Assembly: GCF_027579695.1 (NCBI RefSeq)
Contig: NC_083596.1
Location: 13,164,798 to 13,228,797, forward strand
Reading direction: 5' to 3'
DNA length: 64,000 bases
Source: Neoarius graeffei
Lineage: Eukaryota; Chordata; Actinopteri; Siluriformes; Ariidae
Position 1 is the stretch's first letter; every line of letters starts with the position of its first letter. The position numbers and the translations under genes were made by a program. Below the pieces are notes generated by a model. The model was not told the origin of the DNA, made no database searches, and saw only the letters and a program-made list of their open reading frames with translations. Of this stretch, positions 45,631 through 56,873 are shown in pieces.

Positions 45631-45782
45631 TTAACAATCACGTCAACCTTGGAAAACACCGCCCTCTGTCTAGAAAATATGTTAAAAAAAATTTTTTTAA
45701 TAATAATAATAAATACACGTTATTGCTCAAGGCTTGTTGAGTCTGACTCACATTTCCTCGACATTTTTATTTGAATTAAGTT

Positions 45783-45870
45783 TAAAAAAAATGAAAGGAA
45801 AGGTAGACCAGTTGTTAACTGATCTACTTTTTCTTTCATTTTTTTTAAACTTAATTCAAATTAAGTTTTC
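45783..45870. repeat. short palindrome around GACCAGTTGTTAACTGATC
   Basis: TTGAATTAAGTTTAAAAAAA and its complement lie on both sides of a GTAGACCAGTTGTTAACTG core. A second copy of the same palindrome is at about 46429-46505. Confidence 0.75.
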
Positions 45871-46246
45871 ATCTCATCTCATTATCTCTAGCCGGTTTAT
45901 CCTGTTCTACAGGGTCGCAGGCAAGCTGGAGCCTATCCCAGCTGACTACGGGCGAAAGGCGGGGTACACCCTGGACAAGTCGCCAGGTCATCACAGGGCT
46001 GACACATAGACACAGACAACCATTCACACTCACATTCACACCTACGGTCAATTTAGAGTCACCAGTTAACCTAACCTGCATGTCTTTGGACTGTGGGGGA
46101 AACCGGAGCACCCGGAGGAAACCCACGCGGACACGGGGAGAACATGCAAACTCCGCACAGAAAGGCCCTCGCCGGCCACAGGGCTCGAACCCGGACCTTC
46201 TTGCTGTGAGGCGACAGCGCTAACCACTACACCACCGTGCCGCCCC
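45871..46246 (-). mobile_element. tRNA-headed SINE, full length
   Basis: A minus-strand full-length copy between the palindrome at 45783 and a decayed Tc1 fragment. The head end reads CACCGTGCCGCC. Confidence 0.92.
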
Positions 46247-46410
46247 CAAGCCTGCTATTCAACTCAAAAAAGATTTGTTACAAGCCTGGAAAAGCATCAC
46301 AAGAGAATAACACAACAGTTTGGTGATGTCAGTGGGTCGCCGGCTTGATGCAGTTATTGCAAGCAAGGGATACACAACCAAATATTCTGTGATTTAATTT
46401 CATTTACTTT
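46247..46410 (+). mobile_element. Tc1-like transposase, C-terminal remnant
   Basis: The plus strand reads KPAIQLKKDLLQAWKSITRE, a stop, then LVMSVGRRLDAVIASKGYTT and KY, the usual end of Tc1-type transposases. One in-frame stop is visible. Only this C-terminal piece remains. Confidence 0.7.
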
Positions 46411-46528
46411 AAGACTATCTATGCTGCCTCAAATTAAGTTTAAAAATTCAAAATGAAAAAGGTAGACCAGTTAACAACTGGTCTACCTTTTCTTTCATTT
46501 TTTTTTTTATATAATAGGCTTCACATGT

Positions 46529-46709
46529 ATGAAACATGTGGAGCCTATTACCTTAAATGTAAGAATTTATGCTGAGTTATTGCTACATTTATTATTTATG
46601 TATACAGCTACAACTGCCAGTTGTAGCTGTATACATAAATAAATAATAAATGTAGCAATAAATCAGCATAAATTCTTACATTTAAGGTAATAGGCTCCAC
46701 ATGTTTCAT
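46529..46709. repeat. 181-bp near-perfect palindrome
   Basis: The left arm (ATGAAACATGTGGAGCCTAT onward) returns inverted with almost no loop, centred near 46617 (CAACTG|CCAGTTG). The related unit at about 48620-48720 has only one arm, so the palindrome arose by inverted duplication. Confidence 0.9.
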
Positions 46710-46784
46710 TTATTTTAAAATAGATGATGGACGAATGAGGTCAGATTTATTTTTGAAAAATGTAGATATAGATAATAAAATTTT

Positions 46785-48480
46785 CTTCTTCTTTTGGCTG
46801 CTCCTGATGAGGGGTCGCCACAGCAGTTCTTTCGTCTCCATTGCTCCCTGTCTTCTACATCCTTCTCTACCACTTTCATACCCTCTTTCACCACGTCCAT
46901 GTATCTCCTCTTTGGCCTTCCTCGTTTTCGTGTGCCTGGCAGCTCCATCTTCAACATTCTCCTTCCAACATGCTCTGCATCTCAGTCTCATCTTACTTAG
47001 CTTAATTCCCAAGCTCTCTACATGTGCTGTCCATCTGATGTACTCGTTCCTTATCCTGTCCAACCTGGTCACTCCTATCGCAAACCTTAACATCCTCAAC
47101 TTTGCCTCCTGTCTCTTCGTTAAGGGTACGGTCTCCAATCCGTACATCACAGCTGGTCTCATTACTGTCTTATACATCTTACCTTTCACTTTTGCTGGGA
47201 CTTTCCGAACACAAATGACTCCTGAAATCCTTCTCCAACTGCTCCACCCTGCCTGCACTCTCTTTCTCACCCCACTATCGCAGCCCCCATTTTCCTGCAC
47301 AGTTGACCCCAGGTACTTGAATTCACCAACTTTCTTTGCATCTCCTCCTTGCATCTTCACTACACTCTCATCCCCATTCTCATTGATGCACATGTATTCT
47401 GTTTCGCTACTGCTCACCTTCATTCCTCTTCGTTCCGATGCATACCTCCATCTCTCCAAACCCAACTCAACCTCCTTTCTACTTTCACCACATATCACAA
47501 CATCATCCGCAAACATCATGTTCCATGGTGACTCTTGCCTCACTTCATCCGTCAAGCTATCCATCACTATGGCAAACAAGAAAGGACTCAAAGCAGATCC
47601 TTGATGGAGTCCCACCTTCACCTTGAACCATTCAGTCGTTCCGACTGCACACCTCACTGCTGTTTCACTGTTCTCATACATGTCTTGCACCACTCTAATA
47701 TAATATGGGCGGCACGGTGGTGTCGTGGTTAGCACTGTCGCCTCACAGCAAGAAGGTTCCAGGTTTGAGCCCAGTGGCCGGCGGGGGCCTTTCTGTGTGG
47801 AGTTTGCATGTTCTCCCCGTGTCTGCGTGGGTTTCCTCCGGGTGCTCCGGTTTCCCCCACAGTCCAAAGACATGCAGTTAGGTTAACGTGGGGCGGCCTT
47901 GGGCTGAAGTGCCCTTGAGCAAGGTACCTCACCCCTTACTACTCCCCAGGCGCTGTAGTCTGGCTGCCCACTGCTCTGGGTGTGTGTGCGCATGTGCTCA
48001 CTGCTTCAGATGGGTTAAATGCAGAGGATGAATTTCACTGTGCTTGAAGTGTGCATGTGACAATTAAAGGTTTCTTCTTTCTTCTACTTCTCATTCACTC
48101 CACTCTTTCTCATACTTCACTCCACTCTTTCTCATAACTCATCTCTCGGCACTCTATCGTATTCCTTCTCCAGGTCTACAAACACACAACGTACAGTAGC
48201 TTTCTCTGGCCTTCCCTGTACTTCTCCATTAACATTCTTAAAGCAAAAATTACATCCGACGTGCTCTTCATTGGCATAAACCCGTAGCCTACTGCTGTTC
48301 ACAGATTGCTACTTCTCTTCTTAATCTCGCCTCCAATACCCTTTCCCATAGCTTCATAGAGTGGTTCATCAATTTTATTCCTCTGTAATTACTGCAGCTC
48401 TGTACATCTCCCTGATTCTTGTTTATTGGGACTAGCACACACTTTCTCCATTCATTTGGCATTTTCTCATTCCAAATGAA
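46785..48480 (-). mobile_element. LINE (RTE-like?) reverse transcriptase, 5'-truncated
   Basis: On the minus strand the RT palm begins CVFVDLEKEYDRV (about 48165-48205) and continues, after a SINE insertion, with GLHQGSALSPFLFAIVMDSL, the catalytic FADDVVI motif, FKYLGSTV, MYGLET and GVTRLDRIRNEYIRWTAHV. The C-terminal basic part is followed by a GAAGAA-type tail near 46790. The endonuclease is missing. At least one frameshift occurs near the C-terminus (the KRGRPKRRYMDVV frame). The clade call is tentative. Confidence 0.8.
47707..48080 (+). mobile_element. SINE variant b: same head, different 3' half, copy 1
   Basis: The tRNA head and the first 170 bp match the common SINE (GGGCGGCACGGTGGTGTCG). 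After CATGCAGTTAGGTTAACG it switches to a different body (GGGGCGGCCTTGGGCTGAAG, then TGCTTGAAGTGTGCATGTGA) with a TTCTTCTTTC tail. It is inserted in the LINE. Copy 2 is at about 57455-57768. Confidence 0.85.
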
Positions 48481-48722
48481 TGGAGAGTGTGCTTTGTCTA
48501 GAAAAATATGTTTAAATAAATAAATACACGTTATTGCTCAAGGCTTGTTGAGTCTGACTCACATTTCCTCTACATTTTTATTTGAATTATTATTTTTTTT
48601 TTAAATGAAAGAAACGGTAAATAGACCAGTTGTAGCTGTATACATAAATAAATCATAAATGTAGCAATAAATCATAGCGTAAATTCTTACATTTAAGGTA
48701 ATAGGCTTCATATGTTTCATTT

Positions 48723-49091
48723 CGGCAGCATGGTGGTGTAGTGGTTAGCGCTGTCGCCTCACAGCAAGAAGGTCCTGGGTTTGAGCCCCGTGGCCGGCGA
48801 GGGCCTTTCTGTGCGGAGTTTGCATGTTGTCCGCGTGGGTTTCCTCCGGGTGCTCCGGTTTGCCCCACAGTCCAAAGACATGCAGGTTAGGTTAACTGGT
48901 GACTCTAAATTGACCGTAGGTGTGAATGTGAGTGTGAATGGTTGTCTGTGTCTATGTGTCAGCTCTGTGATGACCTGGCAACTTGTCCAGGGTGTACCCC
49001 GCCTTTCGCCCGTAGTCAGCTGGGATAGGCTCCAGCTCGCCTGCGACCCTATAGAACAGGATAAAGCGGCTAGAGATAATGAGATGAGATG
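48723..49091 (+). mobile_element. tRNA-headed SINE, full length
   Basis: The copy is flanked by GTTTCATTTC on both sides, a 9-10 bp target duplication, and sits in the repeat unit that is also seen at 45669-46780. Confidence 0.93.
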
Positions 49092-49160
49092 TTTCATTTC
49101 TTTTAAAATAAGAGATGATGGATGAATGAGGTCAGATTTATTTTGCAAAATATAGCTATA

Positions 49161-50073
49161 CACTACCGTTCAAAAGTTTGGGGTCACCCAGACAATTTTG
49201 TGTTTTCCATGAAAAGTCACACTTTTATTTACCACCATAAGTTGTAAAATGAATAGAAAATATAGTCAAGACATTTTTCTGGCCATTTTGAGCATTTAAT
49301 CGACCCCACAAATTAATGTAATGCTCCAGAAACTCAATCTGCTCAAAGGAAGGTCAGTTTTATAGCTTCTCTAAAGAGCTCAACTGTTTTCAGCTGTGCT
49401 AACATGATTGTACAAGGGTTTTCTAATCATCCATTAGCCTTCTGAGGCAATGAGCAAACACATTGTACCATTAGAACACTGGAGTGAGAGTTGCTGGAAA
49501 TGGGCCTCTATACATTCATTCATTCATTATCTCTAGCCGCTTTATCCTTCTACAGGGTCGCAGGCAAGCTGGAGCCTATCCCAGCTGACTATGGGCGAAA
49601 GGCGGGGTACACCCTGGACAAGTCGCCAGGTCATCACAGGGCTGACACATACACAACCATTCACACTCACATTCACACCTACGGTCAATTTAGAGTCACC
49701 AGTTAACCTAACCTGCATGTCTTTGGACTGTGGGGGAAACCGGAGCACCCGGAGGAAACCCACGCGGACACGGGGAGAACATGCAAACTCCACACAGAAA
49801 GGCCCTCGCCGGCCACGGGGCTCGAACCCAGGACCTTCTTGCTGTGAGGCGACAGCGCTAACCACTACACCACCGTGCCGCCCGGCCTCTATACACCTAT
49901 GGAGATATTGCACCAAAAACCAGACATTTGCAGCTAGAATAGTCATTTACCACATTAGCAATGTATAGAGTGGATTTCTGATTAGTTTAAAGTGATCTTC
50001 ATTGAAAAGAACAGTGCTTTTCTTTCAAAAATAAGGACATTTCAAAGTGACCCCAAACTTTTGAACGGTAGTG
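49161..50073. mobile_element. Tc1-like non-autonomous element (CACTACCGTTCAAAAGTTTG ends)
   Basis: The ends CACTACCGTTCAAAAGTTTG and its complement are flanked by TA (49159-49160, 50074-50075). No transposase frame is present. A SINE is inserted at 49512-49883. Confidence 0.92.
49512..49883 (-). mobile_element. tRNA-headed SINE with (ATTC)n tail
   Basis: A minus-strand copy with a CATTCATTCATTC tail in place of the usual GATGA type. GGCCTCTATAC lies on both sides as the target duplication within the Tc1-like element. Confidence 0.93.
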
Positions 50074-50104
50074 TAGACGTCATAAAATATCCTGCTCCAT
50101 ATCT

Positions 50105-50160
50105 GTAGCCCCGCCCCTTCTTCCGCCATTTTGGTTCAGGCGGGCGATTTTGAAACGCTA
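50105..50160 (+). promoter_or_regulatory. putative promoter with GC-box, YY1-like site and CDE/CHR-like pair
   Basis: A GC box CCCCGCCCC (50109-50117), a CCGCCATTTTGG site (50123-50134), and GGCGG (50139-50143) followed 5 bases later by TTTGAA (50149-50154) lie 160-210 bp before the ATG. The last pair resembles the CDE/CHR element bound by the DREAM complex at G2/M genes, whose usual spacing is 4. Confidence 0.45.
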
Positions 50161-50317
50161 CCGGGTGTTGAACTGAGTGTAGCGCGTGCGATTAATATTA
50201 ATTAATACGATTTAAGGTATTATTATCGATCTGTAGTTATTATTTGTGCGTGTGTTTGTTTTGTTTAGTGAATGCCGAGGTAATTTCTGAGTTACACGGA
50301 TTTATTTGCTTTGTAAA

Positions 50318-50381
50318 ATGAGCAGCAGAACAGCGCGAGCTGCGGCCACTGGACTGACGAACAACAACATCCAGAGCAGAA
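50318..50381 (+). CDS. first coding exon of a divergent gene (cdca5 candidate)
   Basis: The ATG follows a short 5' leader and the exon reads MSSRTARAAATGLTNNNIQS R, ending in phase 1 at a GTAAGAAAT donor. It points away from zfpl1. In mammals CDCA5 (sororin, which protects cohesin on chromatids) lies head-to-head with ZFPL1, and its first exon is equally short and begins MSGRRTRS. Position, orientation and the CHR-like promoter support cdca5, but 21 residues cannot prove it. No second exon is recognised before 64000, so the first intron would exceed 13 kb. Confidence 0.45.
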
Positions 50382-51972
50382 GTAAGAAATACATTTATTA
50401 GTTTTATGCAGTTAAAAAGGCAGAATGTGTACTAGTGTAGGTAATTGGCTCGCATTTTGAGCAAACATACCACGTTTATCGAGCTCAACTAGTCATTGTT
50501 GCCATTTTCTGCCATTTTAGTGAGTTAATTTTCTGTCTAGACTACTAGTTTTTATTTATGGATTTGTTTGTTGCACAAAAAAATCATAAAAGGATTAAAA
50601 GTCAAGTTTATTTGTATAGGGCTTTAACAATAAGTCAACTTTGTCAAATTATGCTATACATGCTCGACATACAGCACAGATGAAATTTCAGTCCTCTCTC
50701 TCTGACCCACAGTCATAGGCGGTTTTAAACGGGGGCCAGTGCCCCTGTAAAATTGCTTCTGGCCCCTGTTGTGGCCCCTGTGCTGAACAAATAAGATTTA
50801 TTAATTTCGACGTGCGCTGGCTCGAACATCGGAACTGACATGACGGAGTGTTCTACACGGACTCCTTAAAGCGCTGCACGCACACTGGTGGCCCGTTGCT
50901 GGGATACGTCAGAGTGTCCGCCATATTTGATGTGGCAAATCTTCCCCGTAAACCAATGCAAGTAAATGGACTGAACTCCATAAAGCCCCTTTCTACAATA
51001 ATATTTAACTCGATGCCTTTTATTCACCCATTAAGACGCACGTATGTATTTGGGAAACAAACAGGCATCAAAACACATAACTTTTAATGTGATGGCTATA
51101 AATAGTGTGCGAAATACCCTGTACACTAGATAGCTCGGGTAATTTTTTGGCTAAATTCTTCATTCACAAATGTAAATTCCTAAAAAGAAAACCTTTTATT
51201 TTTTATCTTTAAAAAAGATGTAAAACATTACTTATCATCAATTGATCACTCACTTTGCCCTAAAGCTATTAATACTCGTTTAAAATGTGCTATATTTGGT
51301 GTAAGTAACCTCTAGTCTGTTCATGTTCAATGTGTTTGTATGTCTTTGTTCTCTTGTTGTATGTGCAGATTTACGCTGCATATTTCTTACTGTATGTTTG
51401 GATTTTTTCTTTAATAAAGGAAGGGTGAAAAAAAAGATAGCTCAGGTAAGCTAATCAGTCAGCATACCGTAGCAAGCTACCAAAACCTGAGGCTAGAGGT
51501 CTGCGCGGGTCGGATTTTTCAGTCCCGCTCCCACCAGCGCCCGCATTGTGCAGTCCCGCTCCCGCCCGCAAAGAATTATGATTTTCAGTCCCGCTCCCGC
51601 CCGCGCCCACAAAAAAATTAGGATTTTCAGTCCCGCTCCCGGCCGCGCCTGCCATATTTTGTCCCGTTCCCGCCCACAAATCCCGCATGATGCAGACGTT
51701 CGCGTTATTTCTCAGGAAAGTTCTTGTCTTGACACAGCGTGGTGCCCCGCCCCCTACTTTGAGTGGATTTGAGCATAAATATCTACAGCTCACGTTTATT
51801 ATTTACCTTGTTTCTGAATTCAGCATGTAGTGTCTCTAATAATAATAATCATTAGTGCTGTCAAGCGATTAAAATATTTAATCGCGAATCGCACATTTTT
51901 ATCACATGAGAAACCATTGTAATTCTCTGATCAGCATAAAAAAGTGAATGGGCTTACTTTGTACCAATGGTG

Positions 51973-52003
<31 letters not shown>

Positions 52004-52020
52004 GCAGAGCTAGTAAGAGA

Positions 52021-52276
52021 AGTGAATTGATTTACTGCTTGAGTTAGTCTACAACTCTAATCAGAGAGACAGGTTACACAGTGATGGTAGGCTTGACTCA
52101 GTGCTATCCCAGAAATCCTTCCTGTAATATGCAAATTTGACCGCCTCTGATTGGACAGCCAAATTTGCATATTACAGGAAGGATTTCTGGGATAGCATTG
52201 AGTCAAGCCTACCGGCACTGTGTAACCTGTCTCTCTGATTAGAGTTGTAGACTAACGCAAGCAGTAAATCACTTCA
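52021..52276. repeat. long hairpin, 117-bp arms with 22-base loop
   Basis: The arms 52021-52138 and 52161-52276 pair almost perfectly (ATCCTTCCTGTAATATGC against its complement). It could be a foldback MITE; transcripts through it would form a long double-stranded stem. Confidence 0.92.
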
Positions 52277-52492
52277 CTCATGGTTCTCTTGCTAGCTGGG
52301 TGTGAACTGCGAGTCATTAGAGTGATCAAAGGATTTCCCGTTAGGGTGATCAGCGGCAAATTTAAGATGCCATTCCTCACTCAATCTGGCAATCTGACTT
52401 TCTCTGCAAATGTAGGCATCTTAAAATGTTTTTATTAATGCCAAATAAAATATCCAGCACAAATTATATATGATGGACATAAATTAATAATT

Positions 52493-52866
52493 GGCGGCAC
52501 GGTGGTGTAGTGGTTAGCGCTGTCGCCTCACAGCAAGAAGGTCCTGGGTTCGAGCCCCGGGGCCGGCGAGGGCCTTTCTGTGTAGAGTTTGCATGTTCTC
52601 CCCGTGTCCGCGTGGGTTTCCTCCGGGTGCTCCGGTTTCCCCCACAGTCCAAAGACATGCAGGTTAGGTTAACTGGTGACTCTAAATTGAGCGTAGGTGT
52701 GAATGTGAGTGTGAATGGTTGTCTGTGTCTATGTGTCAGCCCTGTGATGACCTGGCGACTTGTCCAGGGTGTACCCCGCCTTTCACCCGTAGTCAGCTGG
52801 GATAGGCTCCAGCTTGCCTGAGACCCTGTAGAAGGATAAAGCGGCTAGAGATAATGAGATGAGATA
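52493..52866 (+). mobile_element. tRNA-headed SINE, full length
   Basis: ATAAATTAATAATT (14 bp) lies on both sides as the target duplication. The SINE sits inside the hAT 51494-53067, so it is younger than that element. Confidence 0.95.
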
Positions 52867-54078
52867 AATTAATAATTTATAAATTTTATTTCAAACACGT
52901 TTTTAGTTAGCGGGACTGCAGCTTATCACCGCTCCCGCCCGCGCCGCATATGTGCACTCCCGCCCACACCGCATATGTGCACTCCTGCCCGCGACCACAA
53001 TGAGCTTTCAAAATTTGTCCCGCGCCGCACTGCTTTGCGGCGAGTCCCGCGGGAGTGCAGGGCTCTACCTGAGGCCACAATAACCAACCTACAAGACTGA
53101 ATATGATAAATGATGGAAATAGTGGAAAAACTGGAAATAGTGAATGAAAATAAAAATGTACTGTTTTATTTATTGAGTCACCACACAGACCTACTCTCAT
53201 TGAATAAAGTGAGAAATACTTCGTTGTTTGGAGACAGGTTTCACCGAGCGGCTATTATGTGCGAGACTTCATATTAGCCGCAAAGTCAGAAAAATCTGTT
53301 TGTAAAATTACGTTATAATGACCAAATACAATGAAAAGTATTTTTCCAGTCTCACCTGTGAAAGGTAATCCCATGTGATCTCGTTTGGACGGCAAACCTG
53401 TTGGTACAGTTAAACGCAGCACATGAATGAGGCATCTTTATTCTCGGCTACTGTCTAGACGCTATACCAGAGACGGTTGAAGAATCTCCACTTTGCCACG
53501 TCCAATATGGCGGCGGGGATGACGTATGATTCGACGCAGAATGCGGCGTCTATGTTTATATGTCTATGGTTACCTGCAGCAGAAAGACTAGCAGCAGCGC
53601 GAATTGTAAACTTCGGATGTGAGAGAAAACAGCTGTCACGTCCGAAGTTTTTTGATTGAAAATCCATCAGATACAGTAGCGTTGACACGTTTCACTGAGC
53701 CATATGAAGAAGTATTTTTTGAGCTCTTTAGACTATGCAAAATAGCTGTGGCACTCCCAGTGAGCTCTGCCTCTTGTGAGTGGAGTTTCTCCACTTGAAA
53801 CTGGTGAAGACCCGCCTCCGATCCACCATTAGTGAGGAGCGTCTAAGCAATCTTGGTGTGCTCAGCATTGAATCCAGAAGGTCCAAGGCTTTGAACCTTG
53901 ATGCATTTGTAGACCATTTCTCAAGGAGTCACAATCGCAGAATGTTGTTGTAGTGTTTCAGCCTGCTGTGAATGCTATAGGGTGATTCTGAGACCACTGT
54001 ATGTGAATTTATTTTTTCTTTCTATTTTCCCCCCCTACTGTACATAAAGAAAGAGTGAGCTGATGACAGTGTGATTTA

Positions 54079-54785
54079 GGTGGGGTTTACATTAGACCGT
54101 ATCAGCGGATCATCAGATTAACGTTTTTAAAACGATTCGCGTGCACACAGCAACGCCAATACACGATTCGCGTGCACACAGCAACGCCAATACACGGATA
54201 CGCTCGGCTCCGCAGGCATCCTGCGCTCCAAATCACTCCGCCCTGAACAGCGAGTGCCCTCTGGAGGGTGCGCACTCCGGCCCTGCGCAGCTCATAGAGC
54301 GCGCGAGTGAAGTGCACAAGCAGTGATTCAGGACTGAGCCGCTGTGTGTGTGTGATCTCAGTGCATATCGGGCATGCGCGTCACTTACCACTTGCAAGTG
54401 GAAGGATGGCAAGCCTAAAGACAATCATAACTACACAATGGGCAGTATTTGCATCAGTATTTGCAGTATTTTCATACTTTTATACTCTTTAATGAAAGGT
54501 GATACAAGGTGGAAGTCCGCGCCGTTTTTCAGCAGTCGCGTCACATGACCAACGCCAGCGAATCAGGAAGGTGGATGTCACAGTGACGACGTCCAATGAC
54601 GACGCCAGCTAGAGCTCAGCACAGCGTATCCGCGTATTCTCAATGTTTACACAGCACCGGAGCTGACACGATCTGGATTGGAATACGTGGACCCTGGCGG
54701 ATTCCCGTTTCCAGGCGTTTTAATGTAAACGGACAGTGCATCCGCAAAGAAAACGAGACAGATACGGTCTAATGTAAACTTGGCC
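54079..54785. mobile_element. Harbinger-like MITE (GTTTACATTAGACCGTATC ends)
   Basis: The ends GGTTTACATTAGACCGTATC in direct and inverted form are flanked by TTA (54076-54078, 54786-54788). A 31-bp unit beginning GATTCGCGTGCACACAGC is tandemly repeated near 54134-54196. Confidence 0.85.
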
Positions 54786-55161
54786 TTAGATAGTGATTGT
54801 ACATTCAAGTCTCATGCTGTGAAAAAAAGAAAATTCATTCATGCTGTGAATTTCAAGTGTCATTGTACAGATAAAATGTTCATTGTATGCAAAAATAGAA
54901 ATCTTATTTTACAAAAAAGAGAAACATGGTTTTAAGATTTTATTGAGCACAATTAATTTTATGTTTAGGCTATTGAGACAGAATGTTTCTCATTGTATTT
55001 ATGCTCAATGTATTTTGTTTTGGTTTTAAATAAACCAAACAAAACATTTTGAACGCTTAAATATTGCCATGTTTTGTCCTTATATGTGCCCCCCTGAAAA
55101 AACACTGGCCCCACCTCGGCCCCCCTAGTAATTTTGGTTTAGAACCGCCACTGCCCACAGT

Positions 55162-55280
55162 GCAAACAGGCAATGCAATAAATAAAAATAGAATATCTGA
55201 AATAAACAATATAAACACTCTAGATAAGAAATAGACATAGACTAAACACTCACAGGTGTGTATATTAAATAAATAAATTA
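55162..55280 (+). repeat. repeat J, middle part
   Basis: This continues the sequence interrupted at 50713 by the hAT. An inverted second copy of the same repeat, within 55396-55715, lies inside the adjacent Tc1-like element. Confidence 0.65.
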
Positions 55281-55446
55281 CACACAGTACCAGCCAAAAG
55301 TTTGGAAACGCCTTCAAATTTGATGTTTTTTCTTTATTTTAATTAATTAAGACACTTCGTGTCTTAAAGTAATGACTGACTGTTATTTCTCTTTACCTAT
55401 ACCGCAAGTGCCCTTGACTGTTTGTTTATTTGCACCAATTTGTGTG

Positions 55447-55518
<72 letters not shown>

Positions 55519-56103
55519 GAGTGTTTAGTCTACGTCTAGTTCTTATCTAGAGTGTTTATACTGTTTTATATTGTTTGTTTTTTCAACTATTTTATTTTTA
55601 TTTATTGCACTTCCTGTTTGCACTGTGGGTCAGAGAGGACTGAAATTTCATCTGTGCTGTATGTCGAGCATGTATAGCATATTTGACAAAGTTGACTTGA
55701 GTGGTTCTTGACATAATATGGATTCCTACAGTTGTCGAACAGGGCTCTTTACTGTATGTTTATTATTTACTCTTTACTGGTTGATGGTGTCAAATGCATT
55801 AAGAAGGCAAGAAATTCCATTTTTGACAAGACACACCTGTTAATTGAGAAGCATTCCAGGTGACTCCCTCATGAAGCTGGTTCAGATAATGCCAATAATG
55901 TGCAAAGCTGTTATCAAGGTAAATAGTGACGACTTTGGAGAATCTAAAAGATGAAACGTTGTTTTTTAACACGTTTTTTGTTTACCATATAATTCCATTT
56001 ATTTCGTAGTTTTGATGAGTTCAATATTGTTCTACAATATAGGGAAAAAAAATAAATAAAAACATCGAATTTGAAGGTGTTTCCAAACTTTTGACTGTGT
56101 GTG
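55281..56103. mobile_element. Tc1-like non-autonomous element with inserted repeat J and (TA)n
   Basis: The ends ACAGTACCAGCCAAAAGTTT and AAACTTTTGACTGTGTG are preceded by TA. The interior matches known Tc1-like style at GGTTCTTGACATAATATGG. It is split at about 55396-55715 by an inverted copy of repeat J with a (TA)n run of about 70 bases at 55447-55516. Confidence 0.8.
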
Positions 56104-56403
56104 TGTGTGTGTGATTGGAGCAAAGGGCATAAAATAAACAGTCAAGGGCACTTGAGGTATAGCAGGTAAACAAGAAATAAGCAGTATAAACAAACTAATA
56201 GCTGTTAAGGTGAGGTAGTGCGGAATAGTGCAAATTAGCAAGGTAAAGTGAAATGTGCCGACCCTGAGTTCAGTGTGTGAATGAATGTAAACATTGTCGC
56301 AAAGCAGCTTTACAGAATTTGAACGACTTAAAAAATGAGAATTTTATCCCTAATCTATCCCCAATGAGCAAACCTGTGGCAAGGAAAAACTCCCTCAGAC
56401 AAC

Positions 56404-56571
56404 ATGAGGAAGAAACCTCGAGAAGAACCCATCCTCATTTGGGCAACAACAGACATGAGGAAGAAACCGCGAGAGGAACCCATCCTCATTTGGGCAACAA
56501 CAGACAACATGAGGAAGAAACCGCGAGAGGAACCCATCCTCATTTGGGCAACAACAGACAACATGACTATA
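56404..56571. repeat. tandem triplication of a 53-56 bp unit
   Basis: CATGAGGAAGAAACCKCGAG starts three consecutive units of the element I body. The copy at 32910-32975 has one unit only, so the expansion is local to this copy. Confidence 0.9.
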
Positions 56572-56873
56572 ACATTAACAGTTTTAACATGAAGTCAGTT
56601 TCGTTGATGTTATAACTCTTCATTGATGGAAACTTGAGTGCAATGACAACTGCAGTCCTAAAGTTAACAAGTCAACTGTAGTCCTCAGCCATAAAAGCAT
56701 TACTGTAAGTGTCCAGAGCGTCTTCCAAGTGTGACTTTCAACTGTCCATATGGAGCCATCCTCTACAGGAGCGATGTGATGAGACTCCAACCAGGCACAG
56801 GGCATCAGGATGGATCAGGCAGGTCTGAGGAGCAGAAGAGGTTCAGCCTCTCGATCTCAGGACCGACATGTAA

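Larger units (their letters stand above)
51494..53067. mobile_element. hAT-type element (TAGAGGTCTGCGCGGG ends), nested
   Basis: The ends TAGAGGTCTGCGCGGG and GCAGGGCTCTA carry the 8-bp duplication CCTGAGGC on both sides (51486-51493, 53068-53075). The end regions repeat CAGTCCCGCTCCCGCC motifs. It contains a hAT end (51856), a long hairpin (52021-52276) and a SINE (52493-52866). Confidence 0.88.
50714..55153 (+). mobile_element. hAT transposon with decayed transposase and nested elements
   Basis: The ends CATAGGCGGTTTTAAAC and GTTTAGAACCGCCACTG are flanked by a perfect 8-bp duplication CCCACAGT (50706-50713, 55154-55161). The plus strand near 53690-53955 encodes the C-terminal dimerisation region in two frames: LFRLCKIAVALPVSSASCEW, then LKLVKTRLRSTISEERLSNL, so one frameshift is visible. 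Another hAT (51494-53067) and a Harbinger MITE (54079-54785) are nested in it. Confidence 0.9.

Noticed and set aside
46735-47604. 289-codon plus-strand open frame
   Set aside because: It is the antisense of the LINE reverse transcriptase on the minus strand; its composition is low-complexity and serine/leucine-rich.
51455-51793. 112-codon minus-strand glycine-rich frame
   Set aside because: It is produced by CCCGCTCCCGCC repeats at a hAT end.
56277-56615. 112-codon frame with three RKKPREEPILIWATTD repeats
   Set aside because: It is the translated tandem repeat inside a dispersed element; the other copy has one unit and no frame.
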